This document shows, one piece after another, positions 9,363 to 17,412 of a stretch of 17,432 bases of DNA; position 1 is the stretch's first letter; the number at the start of each line of letters is the position of its first letter. The notes beneath the pieces are model-generated. The model worked only from the letters and a program-made list of their open reading frames with translations, made no database searches and was not told the origin of the DNA. The stretch is taken from assembly GCA_013054445.1 (NCBI GenBank), contig JAAMPI010001226.1, forward strand, positions 1 to 17,432. Direction: 5' to 3'. A program made the position numbers and the translations under genes. Source of the stretch: Cudoniella acicularis. Its lineage: Eukaryota > Ascomycota > Leotiomycetes > Helotiales > Helotiaceae.

Positions 9363-10255
9363 ATGTGGTCCACAATCATCCCCGAGCTTATGACCATCAC
9401 GGTCTGGGTTCTAACCTTCTTCTCTATCCGCGCTGGCACTGAACCAGGTTACCTTCAAGACTACGCTGTCGTGTCAATAAATACCACTGGTCTCAGACAG
9501 TATGAGCCTTCTCCTCTCTACGATGTCTACAATATCTACATGTCGACAGTCTGCGCGGGAGATTACGCGAACACCAGTCCCAACTCTCCACTCACGAATT
9601 TCACCTGCACCGCACCGTCCTCGTATTGTAAGCTGACTCTCTTACACCCGATATCCCATCGTAGGGCATTTACCCTACCGTATCCACTCCCTCAATCTAC
9701 CAGAATTGGAACACTTGGCGTCTACCAGAGCTAATCCTAAATAGCTAAGTTTAACCCTCGCAACGAGTCCATCACCAATCCTTCCTTGAACGAGCCTGGC
9801 AACTTCCCGGCCGTAATCCAAGACAAGTTCCTCGACTACAACCTCCAGTTACACGTTGCTTGGGTTTTCTACGTCCTCTCCATAGTCTGGACAAGCTTGG
9901 CTGTGCTATCTGGTCTTACGGCTTTATTCAAGGGCGTAATTGGTACATTCATGATATTGTTTACTTCTGTTCGTGGATATCAATGTTCCGACCCCAATAT
10001 CTACATTCAGCTAACGGCCAATAGTGCGCCACCACCTGCCTCTTTATCTCCTCTGTCATTGTATCCGTCGTACAACAAGGTGGGGTGGGATTTATAAACG
10101 ACGCTGGAAACGGTGAAATCTCGGCTTCTAGTACAGGTGGACTTCTGGCCTTAACATGGAGCGCTTTCGCACTAAGCTCACTTTCTAGTCTCGTATGGTT
10201 TGGTGCGGGGCTTCTAAGTGCGGCTTTTAGAGTACGGAGTAGTTCTGCATGCTGA
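9363..10255 (+). CDS. Sur7/PalI-family four-span membrane protein, 228 aa
   Basis: Proposed exons 9363-9627, 9745-9935 and 10025-10255 join in frame to 228 aa. Intron 1 has a GTAAGC donor and CTAATCC/ATAG end; intron 2 has a GTAATT donor and CTAACG/ATAG end. Sur7/PalI proteins are cortical tetraspans linked to eisosomes, wall stress or pH sensing. The layout fits: TM1 at about 7-24, then AGTEPGYLQDYAVVSINTT, an extracellular loop with paired cysteines (VCAGDY, FTCTAP) and several N-glycosylation sequons. TM2 is at about 128-150, TM3 begins at the CATTCLFISSVIVSVV segment, a short loop contains INDAGNG, and TM4 begins at LLALTWSAFALSSL. The cytoplasmic tail is very short, unlike the long tails of PalI proper. 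The second acceptor was chosen over an upstream CAG because only it restores the hydrophobic TM3. Confidence 0.8.
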
Positions 10256-10693
10256 TGTGGGCGGGGGACGTTGTAAATTCGAGAGAGGACGTGTAAAATA
10301 CTCATAGAAATCCGTTGATTGTTCAAAATAGAGTGGAATATTAGAGAATAGATCAAGATTTTCCAGCATGAAGATGAGCCGTGGGCTGCAACCTCGATAG
10401 TAGTGAGTTGAGCTGAGGGGTTGGCCACTGTAGGGAAACCGTTCTCAAGAGGGTTGTTTGAGCCCAGAGAGAGAAGCTAACGCAACAAATGAAGGCATTG
10501 TTATTAATGATTAGTTTGGTAGTAAGAAAAAGAATAGACAGAAAAGGAAGTGTGTTTTATTAGGATATGTTTGAAATAAGGAGAATATTTATTTCGATAA
10601 TTACAGTACAAGTGAGATTCGAAATCGGCAAGGTAAGGAATACCCAATGATTTATATTTACTCCAATTTTCTAGGCGCACTAAGTTAGTATTA
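10256..10693. other. 3' flank of the Sur7-type gene, no gene seen
   Basis: Probably 3'UTR and terminator DNA; AT-rich from about 10490. An overlapping minus-strand frame here is antisense to the last exon and not credited. Confidence 0.45.
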
Positions 10694-10960
10694 TTATAGC
10701 TGATGACCTACATTAGCATATTCCGCCAGCACTGGGGGTGTTGCACTGAAGTGCTGCCTAAGGATTAGCGAAACATCCAGAGATATCACACAGATTTGGT
10801 CAGCAAGCTGCTCATCGCCACCTAGTGATTTAAGATTACGAAGGCATCTGGCACAACCATTTTGGTCCCTTTAAATTGAGCCATCTACATTTGCTATCCC
10901 AGTTTCAGCGACGCGAATTAGTGATGACACGGAATTTAACAGCTGGAGCACGTGTTGAGA
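10694..10960 (-). pseudogene. unidentified coding relic
   Basis: A single minus-strand frame reads as protein-like sequence from 10960 to a TAA at 10696-10694, with one internal TAA at 10873-10871. The upstream part contains HVLQLLNSVS and IRVAETGIANVDG. The downstream part contains CARCLRNLKSLGGDEQLADQ and ISLDVSLILRQHFSA. An in-frame TGA precedes it, and no start codon or splice sites were found. It lies on the same strand as the truncated kinase and about 400 nt past its break, so it might be a remnant of that gene's 3' portion or of an unrelated gene. Family unknown. Confidence 0.3.
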
Positions 10961-11294
10961 TCAGCACAGTTGCTGAGAAGCTGGCTTCGTGTGCAACTTG
11001 AACATTTGCCAGATTCTAATCAGGAATCTCAAGTCAAACTAACCAATTATAGACAATTGCAGAGCGGGGTGGCTAAAGAGAATGATGGTCGCGTTGTGGA
11101 ACACTCAGAACTAGAGATGAGATGACGAATCTCTAGAATTCAAAAAACGAAAATATGAGCGGCGTCTAGGTTATTCCAACAGTGGGTTAGTATTGGGTGA
11201 TGATACAGTAAGTTACTCGCTTCGTTTCCGTTTTCCTCTTTGCAGCCTTAGATCGCTGACTAGTGACAAAAGAGGCATAGCTGTGTTTCTATCA
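10961..11294. other. no gene seen
   Basis: No protein-like frame of note on either strand. It separates the coding relic from the AATAAA/poly(A) feature downstream on the plus strand. Confidence 0.4.
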
Positions 11295-11300
11295 AATAAA
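11295..11300 (+). promoter_or_regulatory. AATAAA polyadenylation-signal-like hexamer
   Basis: AATAAA on the plus strand, 44 nt before the start of the poly(A) run at 11345. The spacing is somewhat long for a cleavage signal but compatible with a reverse-transcribed tail. It could also be chance in AT-rich DNA. Confidence 0.3.
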
Positions 11301-11344
11301 AGACCTTCGAAGATCTGCTTTGTACTTTCCTTTTTCTGTCCTAT

Positions 11345-11366
11345 AAAAAAAAAAAAAAAANAAAAA
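11345..11366 (+). repeat. poly(A) tract with one unresolved base
   Basis: Sixteen A, one N (11361) and five A on the plus strand. It sits exactly where kinase similarity of the minus-strand FHA gene ends. It is either a retroposition tail or a homopolymer where reads were joined. Confidence 0.9.
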
Positions 11367-12211
11367 TTTCGAGGAGTTCTCCAGAGTTCCTTCGCAGCAG
11401 CGGGTTGGCCACTATACATATGTGTAACGACAGAAACACGACCAAAACTTCCACTGGCAATGGGATTTCGAACAATCCAGTGTCCAATTGTGACTTCATT
11501 TCCTGAGGGAGTTGGCAGGAGTAATGGTGCCTGCTCTCGAAGGACCCTGGAATAAAATGCAGATAATTCAACTTGAAACTGATCTTCTTCGTTGCGTGTT
11601 CGGAGCTTGAACCGTATACTGAAATTGCACTCCCCGAGTGTGATGGAATTTCGAAACGGTATCAGTCGTTGTGTTGTCCGAAGGGTCTCTCCATTTAACA
11701 TGACTGGCATCCCGCGGAGGTTGTCTGCAACTATGAAGAATCCACCACCACCTCTTACCCAGCAAAATCGAGCGTGAACTCCAGCCAGTCCTTCTCCTTC
11801 GTGGATGAGAATATCGACTGATTGATTTGGTCGATTTGATCTGCCTTTTCCAATTCGCCAACCTATGGCGGGGAATTCTGGTAAAAGGCCGAGCGAGAGG
11901 ATGAAGCAGTCTTCACGATCAATATCCTCAATATCATCTCGTTCATCAAGTTGGATGAACTGTTTGTGATGCTGATATTTCTCATCTTTCGTCGTGGCCA
12001 GCCTTCGAAATGCATCTCGAGCGTACTTGTTTTGAGGGAGAAGTATTGCGAATGTTCCTTCGGCCTCGAGCTGTCTTGCTAGTGACCTTGGAGAAGGGGG
12101 TCCTTTTACCTTTTCTGAGTTGATTCCTACCTCGTCTTGCTCCCTCTCTTCCCTCTCTCTAATCACGCGGGTTGAAGGCTCTGTAGAAACCCATGAGTCT
12201 GAATCACCCAT
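11363..12211 (-). pseudogene. FHA-domain protein kinase, truncated at the start of the kinase domain
   Basis: The ATG at 12211 opens a frame with a charged N-terminus (1-50). An FHA phosphothreonine-binding domain follows at about 103-200 (GWRIGKGRSNR, the G-HARF box at 144-149, and the VMLNG-ETL strand). A Ser/Thr-kinase domain begins at about 240: IASGSFGRV (251-259) is the Gly-rich loop, and Lys274 in AAAKELWR is the candidate VAIK lysine. Kinase similarity stops after about residue 282, where the sequence becomes poly(T) on this strand (poly(A) on the plus strand). The frame beyond it shows no HRD or DFG motif. FHA kinases act in phospho-dependent signalling, often checkpoint control. As sequenced, this copy cannot be an active kinase; it may be disrupted or mis-assembled. 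Confidence 0.78.
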
Positions 12212-12480
12212 GAAGCTACTAGGGACAAACTAAACGATAAAACGAGAAGACAATAAAACGATAGACTGAGGTAAAATTTATGGTATAATGAAATGAAGAC
12301 ATAAACATGCGTAAAATCGTGAAAATCGTGAAATAGTTGTTGTTTATGAAGTGTCATCGTCGAGGTGATGAGCTGCCTAAAATAACATCTCGTGGCTGAG
12401 TCAGGGGCCGGAAGTTATCGCGTGACGGCCAAAAACATTTCCGGCCACCGTAATGTGACGAAGTCAATCGGGGCACAAGA
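12212..12480. other. upstream region of the FHA-kinase
   Basis: AT-rich DNA immediately before the kinase ATG, likely its promoter. No distinct box is close enough to consensus to call. Confidence 0.35.
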
Positions 12481-13139
12481 GTGTATGCTAAAGTACTTGG
12501 GTGCAAGTACCACGCTAAGGATCGGTTACGATCCAATGATAGGAGGGCGGAGTTTACGGAGGCCGATCAAGTCATCTGGCTGTGCAAGTTGGTTGCACAG
12601 GTGTGCCAAGGTGATGGGGTTATAAGTGGGCTCCGCCCCCGCAGTGTGAGGATGTTCCTCGCTGTTTTGTTAAGAAGCATTTGGTTTTGGGAATCATGGC
12701 GTGGAGCGGCAAGCGTCGCGTTAGTACTTGGCAGAAGTATGGAAAGGGAGGGCGAAGGGGTCGGGTGGGAAAAGGCAGGAGCCGTTGTGGCTACGTTGAA
12801 GACTAAGGTGGCGAATATGGAGAGGTTGCTTGCTGCCGTCGAAAGTTCCGATCTTTTCAGACGGGCCGTTCGTGGGTTGCAACTATTTTCGGGTTCCAGG
12901 TGATGGAACTTATGCCCACGCAGCAGCTTGTGGACAAGAATGGGATATCGGCACAGAAAGTGCGCATTCACGGTGTTGGCGTTTCGTTCAAGGTGTCGTT
13001 TTCCGTGTCTGTGACGGTGGTGGGTGTTGGGTTTAAGTCCAAGGAGGGGCTGTGGAATGTTGTTGAGGGCCCGGCGAGAAGCCTGATTCTGGGGGAACGT
13101 CTGGGAAATGGCCTGGTAGGCCGGTCGGTCTTTGCCTGA
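12481..13139 (+). other. higher-GC stretch with overlapping open frames, coding status unresolved
   Basis: G+C is visibly higher here than on either side. A 140-codon plus-strand frame (12481-12903, starting at GTG) includes RAEFTEADQVIWLCKLVAQV and a Leu/Ala-rich helical end. It is followed in another plus frame (12900-13139) by NGISAQKVRIHGVGVSF with alternating valines. A minus-strand frame (12971-12567) is of similar length. No family is recognised and no splice pair convincingly joins the plus frames. It may be a decayed gene or one whose introns I cannot resolve. Confidence 0.2.
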
Positions 13140-13174
13140 TCATCAATCATCTGTCCTTGATTGCCCCAACCTAG

Positions 13175-13292
13175 AACTATTTGGGCTCCCATACTTCTCA
13201 TTAGTCATCTGGCCTGAAGTGCCACAACTATTTGGGTTCCCACACTTCTCATCGATCTAGATTGCTCCAACTCTTTGGGTTCTCATACTTCT
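13175..13292 (+). repeat. three imperfect copies of an AACTATTTGGGTTCYCAYAC motif
   Basis: Copies begin at 13175, 13226 and 13269 (spacing 51 and 43 nt). Each reads approximately AACTATTTGGG then CTCCCATACTTCT. They lie 85-200 nt before the ATG of the 188-aa gene, inside its probable promoter or leader. Confidence 0.75.
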
Positions 13293-13376
13293 ACCTCAGG
13301 CCGGCCTCTTCCACGACTTCACAACCACATCTTCAACAACACCACCACACCATCCAGCTGCAAGGGGACCAACATC

Positions 13377-13987
13377 ATGGAGAACAACTCGCATATTCTC
13401 ACTCGCATGGCCTCATCTACACCCTACAATTTTATCGACACCGACTGGGTCGAACAGCGCATCAAAGAACGAGCCAACGTGCGAAGGAGCAAACTCGCCG
13501 CTTATTTCGATGGCTTCATGGAATTCACCGGTGAACCACCATCAATATCTCGTTCACCGAGTCCGGAGATCCAAAAGACGTCTATATGGCAGGCTGATCG
13601 CTTTTCTACACAATTTCGATCGTCAACGAGTAACTTGGGGGGTGGGAAATGGAGTGGCAAACATGCACCACGAATACCAACACGACAATCAACAAATGAA
13701 TCGGATTCTGATCCAGGATACTCGCAGCAGAATAGGAAGAGACGTAAGTTCTGAATGCCTTCCAGATGATTTGTACTGACTTCAAAGGGCACGTTACTCC
13801 GATACCGCGACGCATTCTCGCTGATCGTCCCAATCTCGATACCCGCAAACAAAAACGAACTGCACATTCTGCGACTACAAAGGTTGTTTCAAGTTCACAT
13901 TCGATGGAGACAAGGTCGAAGAGTAGAAGGAAAGGCGTGCGATATAGTGGCGTTACGAAATCCAAGACACGAAGAAAGATTCCTTAG
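13377..13987 (+). CDS. orphan 188-aa basic Ser/Arg-rich protein
   Basis: Exons 13377-13743 and 13788-13987 join in frame across a 44-nt intron with a consensus GTAAGT donor, a TACTGAC branch site and a CAAAG end. The ATG at 13377 is the first in frame; a second Met at residue 11 precedes a more patterned segment. Residues about 11-50 (YNFIDTDWVEQRIKERANVR) look helical. The rest is Ser/Pro/Arg-rich with several basic clusters (NRKRR, SKSRRKG, KSKTRRK) that could serve as nuclear-localisation or nucleic-acid-binding sequences. There is no signal peptide, membrane segment or domain I recognise. The neighbourhood is unusual: a three-copy motif upstream and a nested tandem repeat starting 23 nt after the stop. 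I infer a lineage-specific gene, function unknown. Confidence 0.55.
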
Positions 13988-14010
13988 TATTTTGGAAGAG
14001 GATGGATGAT

Positions 14011-14462
14011 TATACTTGATACGTTGGTACTCGCTATGTCGGCGTAAAGGGCAGTCTGGATGAGGATGCAGACGATATTAGAGTCGAGACTGGACACGAA
14101 ATCGATATGAAGGGCAGTCGGGACGATTATACAGACAGTATTCGAGTCGAGACTGGACACGAAGTCGACATGAAGGGCAACCAAAACCTCTCTTCTGGTA
14201 TGGTACTGGGCATTGTGATTCAAGAAGCCGAAGACTGGGTATACTTGATATACTGGAGTCGACATGAGGGCAGTCTGGATGAGATGCAGGCGGTATTCGA
14301 GTCAAGACTGGGCACAAAATACATGGAGGGCAGTCAGGACGCAGACAGGACAAGCATAGACAGCATTTGAGTGGAGACTGGGCACGCAACTGGCATGAGG
14401 GGCAACCAAGACTTCTCTTCTGGCCTGGCATTGGGCATTCTGATTCAATCCGAAGAAGCATG
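14011..14462. repeat. higher-order tandem repeat (X-A-A-B) x 2
   Basis: Two diverged ~229-nt and ~223-nt units start with TATACTTGATA at 14011 and 14240. Within each, a leader is followed by two 'A' subunits and one 'B' subunit. A copies: 14047-14109 and 14110-14172 (63 nt each), 14267-14325 (59) and 14326-14397 (72); each begins AGGGCAGTC and contains GAGTCGAGACTGGACAC or a close variant. B copies: from 14173 and 14398; each begins GGGCAACCAA and contains CTCTTCTGG and GGGCATT. On the plus strand the 63-nt subunits encode a 21-residue repeat, but the frame is closed by TGA within A4. Confidence 0.85.
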
Positions 14463-14828
14463 ATGGTATTGTTGACTACCCATCGCAGGCTCTCGACACA
14501 CATTCGAATAGAGAACCATCTCGTTGTAACGTCAGACACAGACGAGTCCAGCATATACCTCGTATTTTTGTGGCACGGAAAGCGACAATAATTACTCGAA
14601 TGTCGAAGTTGGAGTTCCGGATATGTGCCCCAAGGAGAAATTTTGGCGTCGCAATGGCTGTACGCTTGCCTCAACAAGCAGCTCCAATGGCCTTTGAGTT
14701 GACATGGAAAATGCGGACATTCTATGGTGAGATGATAGGAATGAATATGGAGAGACGATGGGGATGGAAATGGAGATATGGCATGGGCATGAACATGGAG
14801 AGGTGGCCTGCGGATGATTGCTTGTGTA
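14463..14828. other. no gene seen
   Basis: Sequence between the two repeat blocks. The latter half (14716-14805) is rich in ATGGA/GATGG words that resemble the following minisatellite. No open frame is supported. Confidence 0.4.
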
Positions 14829-15066
14829 TGCTTTATGGGTATGAATTCATATGGTTTTTATGGACATGGTTCTACGAGCATGGTTTCCTGGACGTGAGTA
14901 CGTTCTGATCTTTCGGACGTAATTTTATGGGCATGATTCTATGGGTATGGAGGTTACATGGGAATGGGCGTGATTTTACGGACTCCATCTCTGGACGACA
15001 CTTCATGGGCGACACTTCACTGCTGGCATCTACGGACGATGTTTTACGGGCGCCCTTTTATGGACC
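14829..15066. repeat. degenerate ~14-bp minisatellite
   Basis: Repeated words close to TTTTATGGGCATGR recur at roughly 14-15-nt steps, for example TTTATGGGTATGAATT, TTTATGGACATGG, TTCTACGAGCATGG, ATTTTATGGGCATGATTC, TATGGGTATGG, TTTTACGGACT, TTCATGGGCGACA and TTTTACGGGCG. The copies are strongly diverged, so the array is old. Confidence 0.65.
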
Positions 15067-15852
15067 GCATTTTGTGGAGAGAGGTTATGGCGCGGAGATG
15101 GGAAAGCTGGTTAGGTCATGGAAAATGGCGCGAAATTTGTTCGCTGGTTCTTCGCATGGAAAGAAATGCTCTGCTACCCTAGAAGTCTACCTAGAAATAG
15201 GATCCCTATATAACAGCAACGCCCCGATGAACGTTCGACATGCTGATGCGCGAAACGACGGCCTCGCGATTGGGATAACTATGTCCGTATGCCGACCGTT
15301 TTGAACATTGGAGAGGCCATGAAGATGAAGGAAGGTGGAGGAGACGATATAAAGTTTGGATATGAGTTGGCCACAATAAGAAGAGTCGCAACTGAAGCGT
15401 CAAATCTTGTTCCGAAAAGTGAGAAAACTCCTCGAAAAAGTGAAGTTGCGGAAGGACTGTCGTGGGAAGCTTTTACGGCTGGTCAATTCGATTTTTTCTT
15501 TCCATGCGCAATCTTTTCCAAAGAGCATATCGATCCGATGCGGTCTTCAAGCGTGGAAGCGATACCACTGGCTGTTTGAGCGTAATACGAAGCATTCGGA
15601 TCATCGCTATCCCTTTGTGGAATTCCAAAACAATCCCTTGGAAAACTGCAACCCTCTCAATGCTGCGGATTTTCCATTCAAGATGCGACAGAGACACGAT
15701 ATCCGACTTTTAACATTTCGAGTAGGCAGATTCAGAATACAAGCAGAATATTTCATATTTTGACCGCAGTCCAGCACGAATATTTCTTTCATTTCTCATA
15801 TCCGATGGTCTGCATTGAACCATGTCAGCACCCAGGCAGAATATCGTCGACG
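15067..15852. other. no supported gene
   Basis: Overlapping plus-strand frames at 14927-15304, 15289-15579 and 15407-15763 have no family signature, no clear start context and no splice logic connecting them. A decayed gene here is possible but cannot be shown. Confidence 0.35.
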
Positions 15853-16392
15853 TTATCGCATCCGGACGTCATTGTCTTGTTGAGAGAACCCCACCTCCAT
15901 TTTCGGATTTTTAATCCGCTTTGGGACCTCTAGTGAAGCTCATACTCGCAGGTGTTTTGAAGAAACATACCCATAGCCAACATTCGATTTCGCAATGCCA
16001 CCACCGCTGAACGGTCTGTCCATATACTCTACATAATCTGGACCATAACATGTTTCTACTAACAGGCCATGGCTCGCCCAGTTCCAGTCCGGGCCCGACC
16101 AAAGGCTGAACTGTAGGCAGATTCGCGGGTCAGGGTATTTGACTGGTTGCGATGCACAGGTCGCTGAACGCCAAGCGTCTATTTTTTCAGCTGTGGCGGC
16201 CAGACCCCACAACTATTGGTTTAATGTGGATTCACGGGCCATAACAGGAAATATCGGCTCGTCTTCCTTGCTCAGCCTCATGCTACTGTCCCCGTGAGTC
16301 GATATGGGTGTCTCAGCAAGTGGTTCAATTTCCAGAATATGGTTGGATAGGTTTATATTCGGATCGCCATTTAAGCAAGTCGGTTCCCCTCT
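15853..16392 (-). pseudogene. unidentified relic, one frame with two internal stops
   Basis: A single minus-strand frame of about 180 codons runs from 16392 to a TAA at 15855-15853 and contains only a TAG (16215-16213) and a TGA (15942-15940). Protein-like strings occur throughout: LSNHILEIEPLAETPI and SKEDEPIFPVMARE before the TAG; RICLQFSLWSGPDW, LLVETCYGPDYVEYMDRPF and SNVGYGYVSSKH between the stops; LEVPKRIKNPKMEVGFSQQD after the TGA. An ATG (Met-Arg-Leu-Ser...) lies in frame near 16280. I tested a GTAGCA...ATAG intron over the TAG, but it shifts the frame. The family is not recognised. It is divergent to the MARVEL gene, with its open frame beginning about 135 nt from that ATG. Confidence 0.45.
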
Positions 16393-16393
16393 T

Positions 16394-16400
16394 TATAATA
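16394..16400 (+). promoter_or_regulatory. TATA-like box upstream of the MARVEL gene
   Basis: TATAATA on the plus strand, 127-133 nt before the ATG. A pyrimidine-rich leader follows. Motif match only. Confidence 0.35.
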
Positions 16401-16526
16401 AGAAAATCTGCATCCGAGGGTTCATATTGTGCACGAGTCCACCAATTTCACAACAGCTTTATCGCTACTTTTCAACCATCACCGAGTCGTCGGTATTCCC
16501 AAATATCGCGGTTATCAGAAAACAAA

Positions 16527-17412
16527 ATGGAGAACGAAACAACCCGCCCGAAGGTGCCAATTGCCGTCCCAATTTTGCGGGGCGCTCAAGTTGTCATTTC
16601 TCTCATTATTTTGGGCCTCGCCGCAGATATCATTCATGGCCTATATTTCAATCAACTTGGATTTGCAATCGTCTGCGTACGTTCTCTCCTTCCCGGTGGA
16701 GAATGTGTACTGATTTTCTGTAGTGCATCTTCACATGGTTCGTCGCCGCATATGCTCTTGGGACACTCTACGTAGAACCCCTCAAGAAACTCAATCATCC
16801 AATTATTGAACTGGCTTCGAGTGCATTCATGGCTGTTTTCTGGTTGGCATCGATGGGATCCAATGCGGCGTTACGCTTGAGCTTCCAATACTTGGTTACG
16901 ATTGATGGTTGTTATAATAATGGGCATGCGATTGATAGCAGTACATGTTTTGTGTCTCGGAAGAGAGATGGAGCTGTTGCGTCGAATGCCGGCTTGAGTG
17001 AAATGAGTGCCGTCGCTGGTTTGTCTGCTTTGGAACTGTAAAGTCCCCTTTTCAGATTTTTGCGCAATCAACTAACATCACCAGGCTCCTCTTCATCGGC
17101 AGCCTCGTCTTCTCCTTCCTCTCGTGGAACAACAGCCGCAGAAAGACAGGTGGAAACACATATGCTCCTCCTCAGAAACAAAATGAGGGATTCCAAATGG
17201 CGCCCGCTCCTCAGCAACAGCAACAACCTTATGTTCAGCAACCGTATGTCCAACAACCTTATGACCAGCCAGTACCCCAGCCACAACCATACGATCAGCC
17301 TCAACAGCCTTATGCGCCACAACAACAGTATTCTGCGCCAAAGGAGGGACATCAACAATTACCCGGTGATGAGGAGACAGCGTATCAATCGCCTGTTTCT
17401 TCTCAGGTTTAA
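16527..17412 (+). CDS. MARVEL-domain membrane protein with Gln/Pro/Tyr-rich tail, 263 aa
   Basis: Exons 16527-16676, 16724-17037 and 17085-17412 join in frame. Both introns are 47 nt, with GTACGT and GTAAAG donors, TACTGAT and ACTAACA branch sites, and TAG/CAG ends. The protein starts MENETTRPKVP. Four hydrophobic spans are seen at about 12-35, 46-68, 77-100 and 146-172, with polar loops, as expected for the tetraspan MARVEL fold. Fungal members are associated with membrane apposition and the cell cortex. The cytoplasmic tail (173-263) is low-complexity and rich in Gln, Pro and Tyr, with tandem PYVQQ/PYDQP units. It ends in an acidic, Ser-rich stretch. The exon phases, intact frame and fold pattern make this one of the best-supported genes here; the exact function is inferred from family only. 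Confidence 0.88.

Noticed and set aside
9936..10010. Alternative acceptor (CAG) for the second Sur7-type intron
   Set aside because: Using it gives a short hydrophilic tail and loses TM3 and TM4; the ATAG acceptor at 10024 restores both.
9961..10428. 155-codon minus-strand open frame
   Set aside because: It lies antisense to the second intron and last exon of the well-supported Sur7-type gene.
10612..10627. Possible Pol III B-box (GATTCGAAATC) suggesting a tRNA or SINE
   Set aside because: No A-box at the right distance and no cloverleaf; more than 700 nt from the poly(A) run.
11193..11555. 120-codon plus-strand frame crossing the poly(A) run
   Set aside because: It is antisense to the FHA-kinase and gains its length by reading through a Lys-coding homopolymer with an N.
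14078..14677. 199-codon minus-strand frame with Cys/Pro repeats
   Set aside because: Its apparent protein repeat (CPVPYQKRGFGCPSC) is only the antisense reading of the nested tandem array; no start context, no family.
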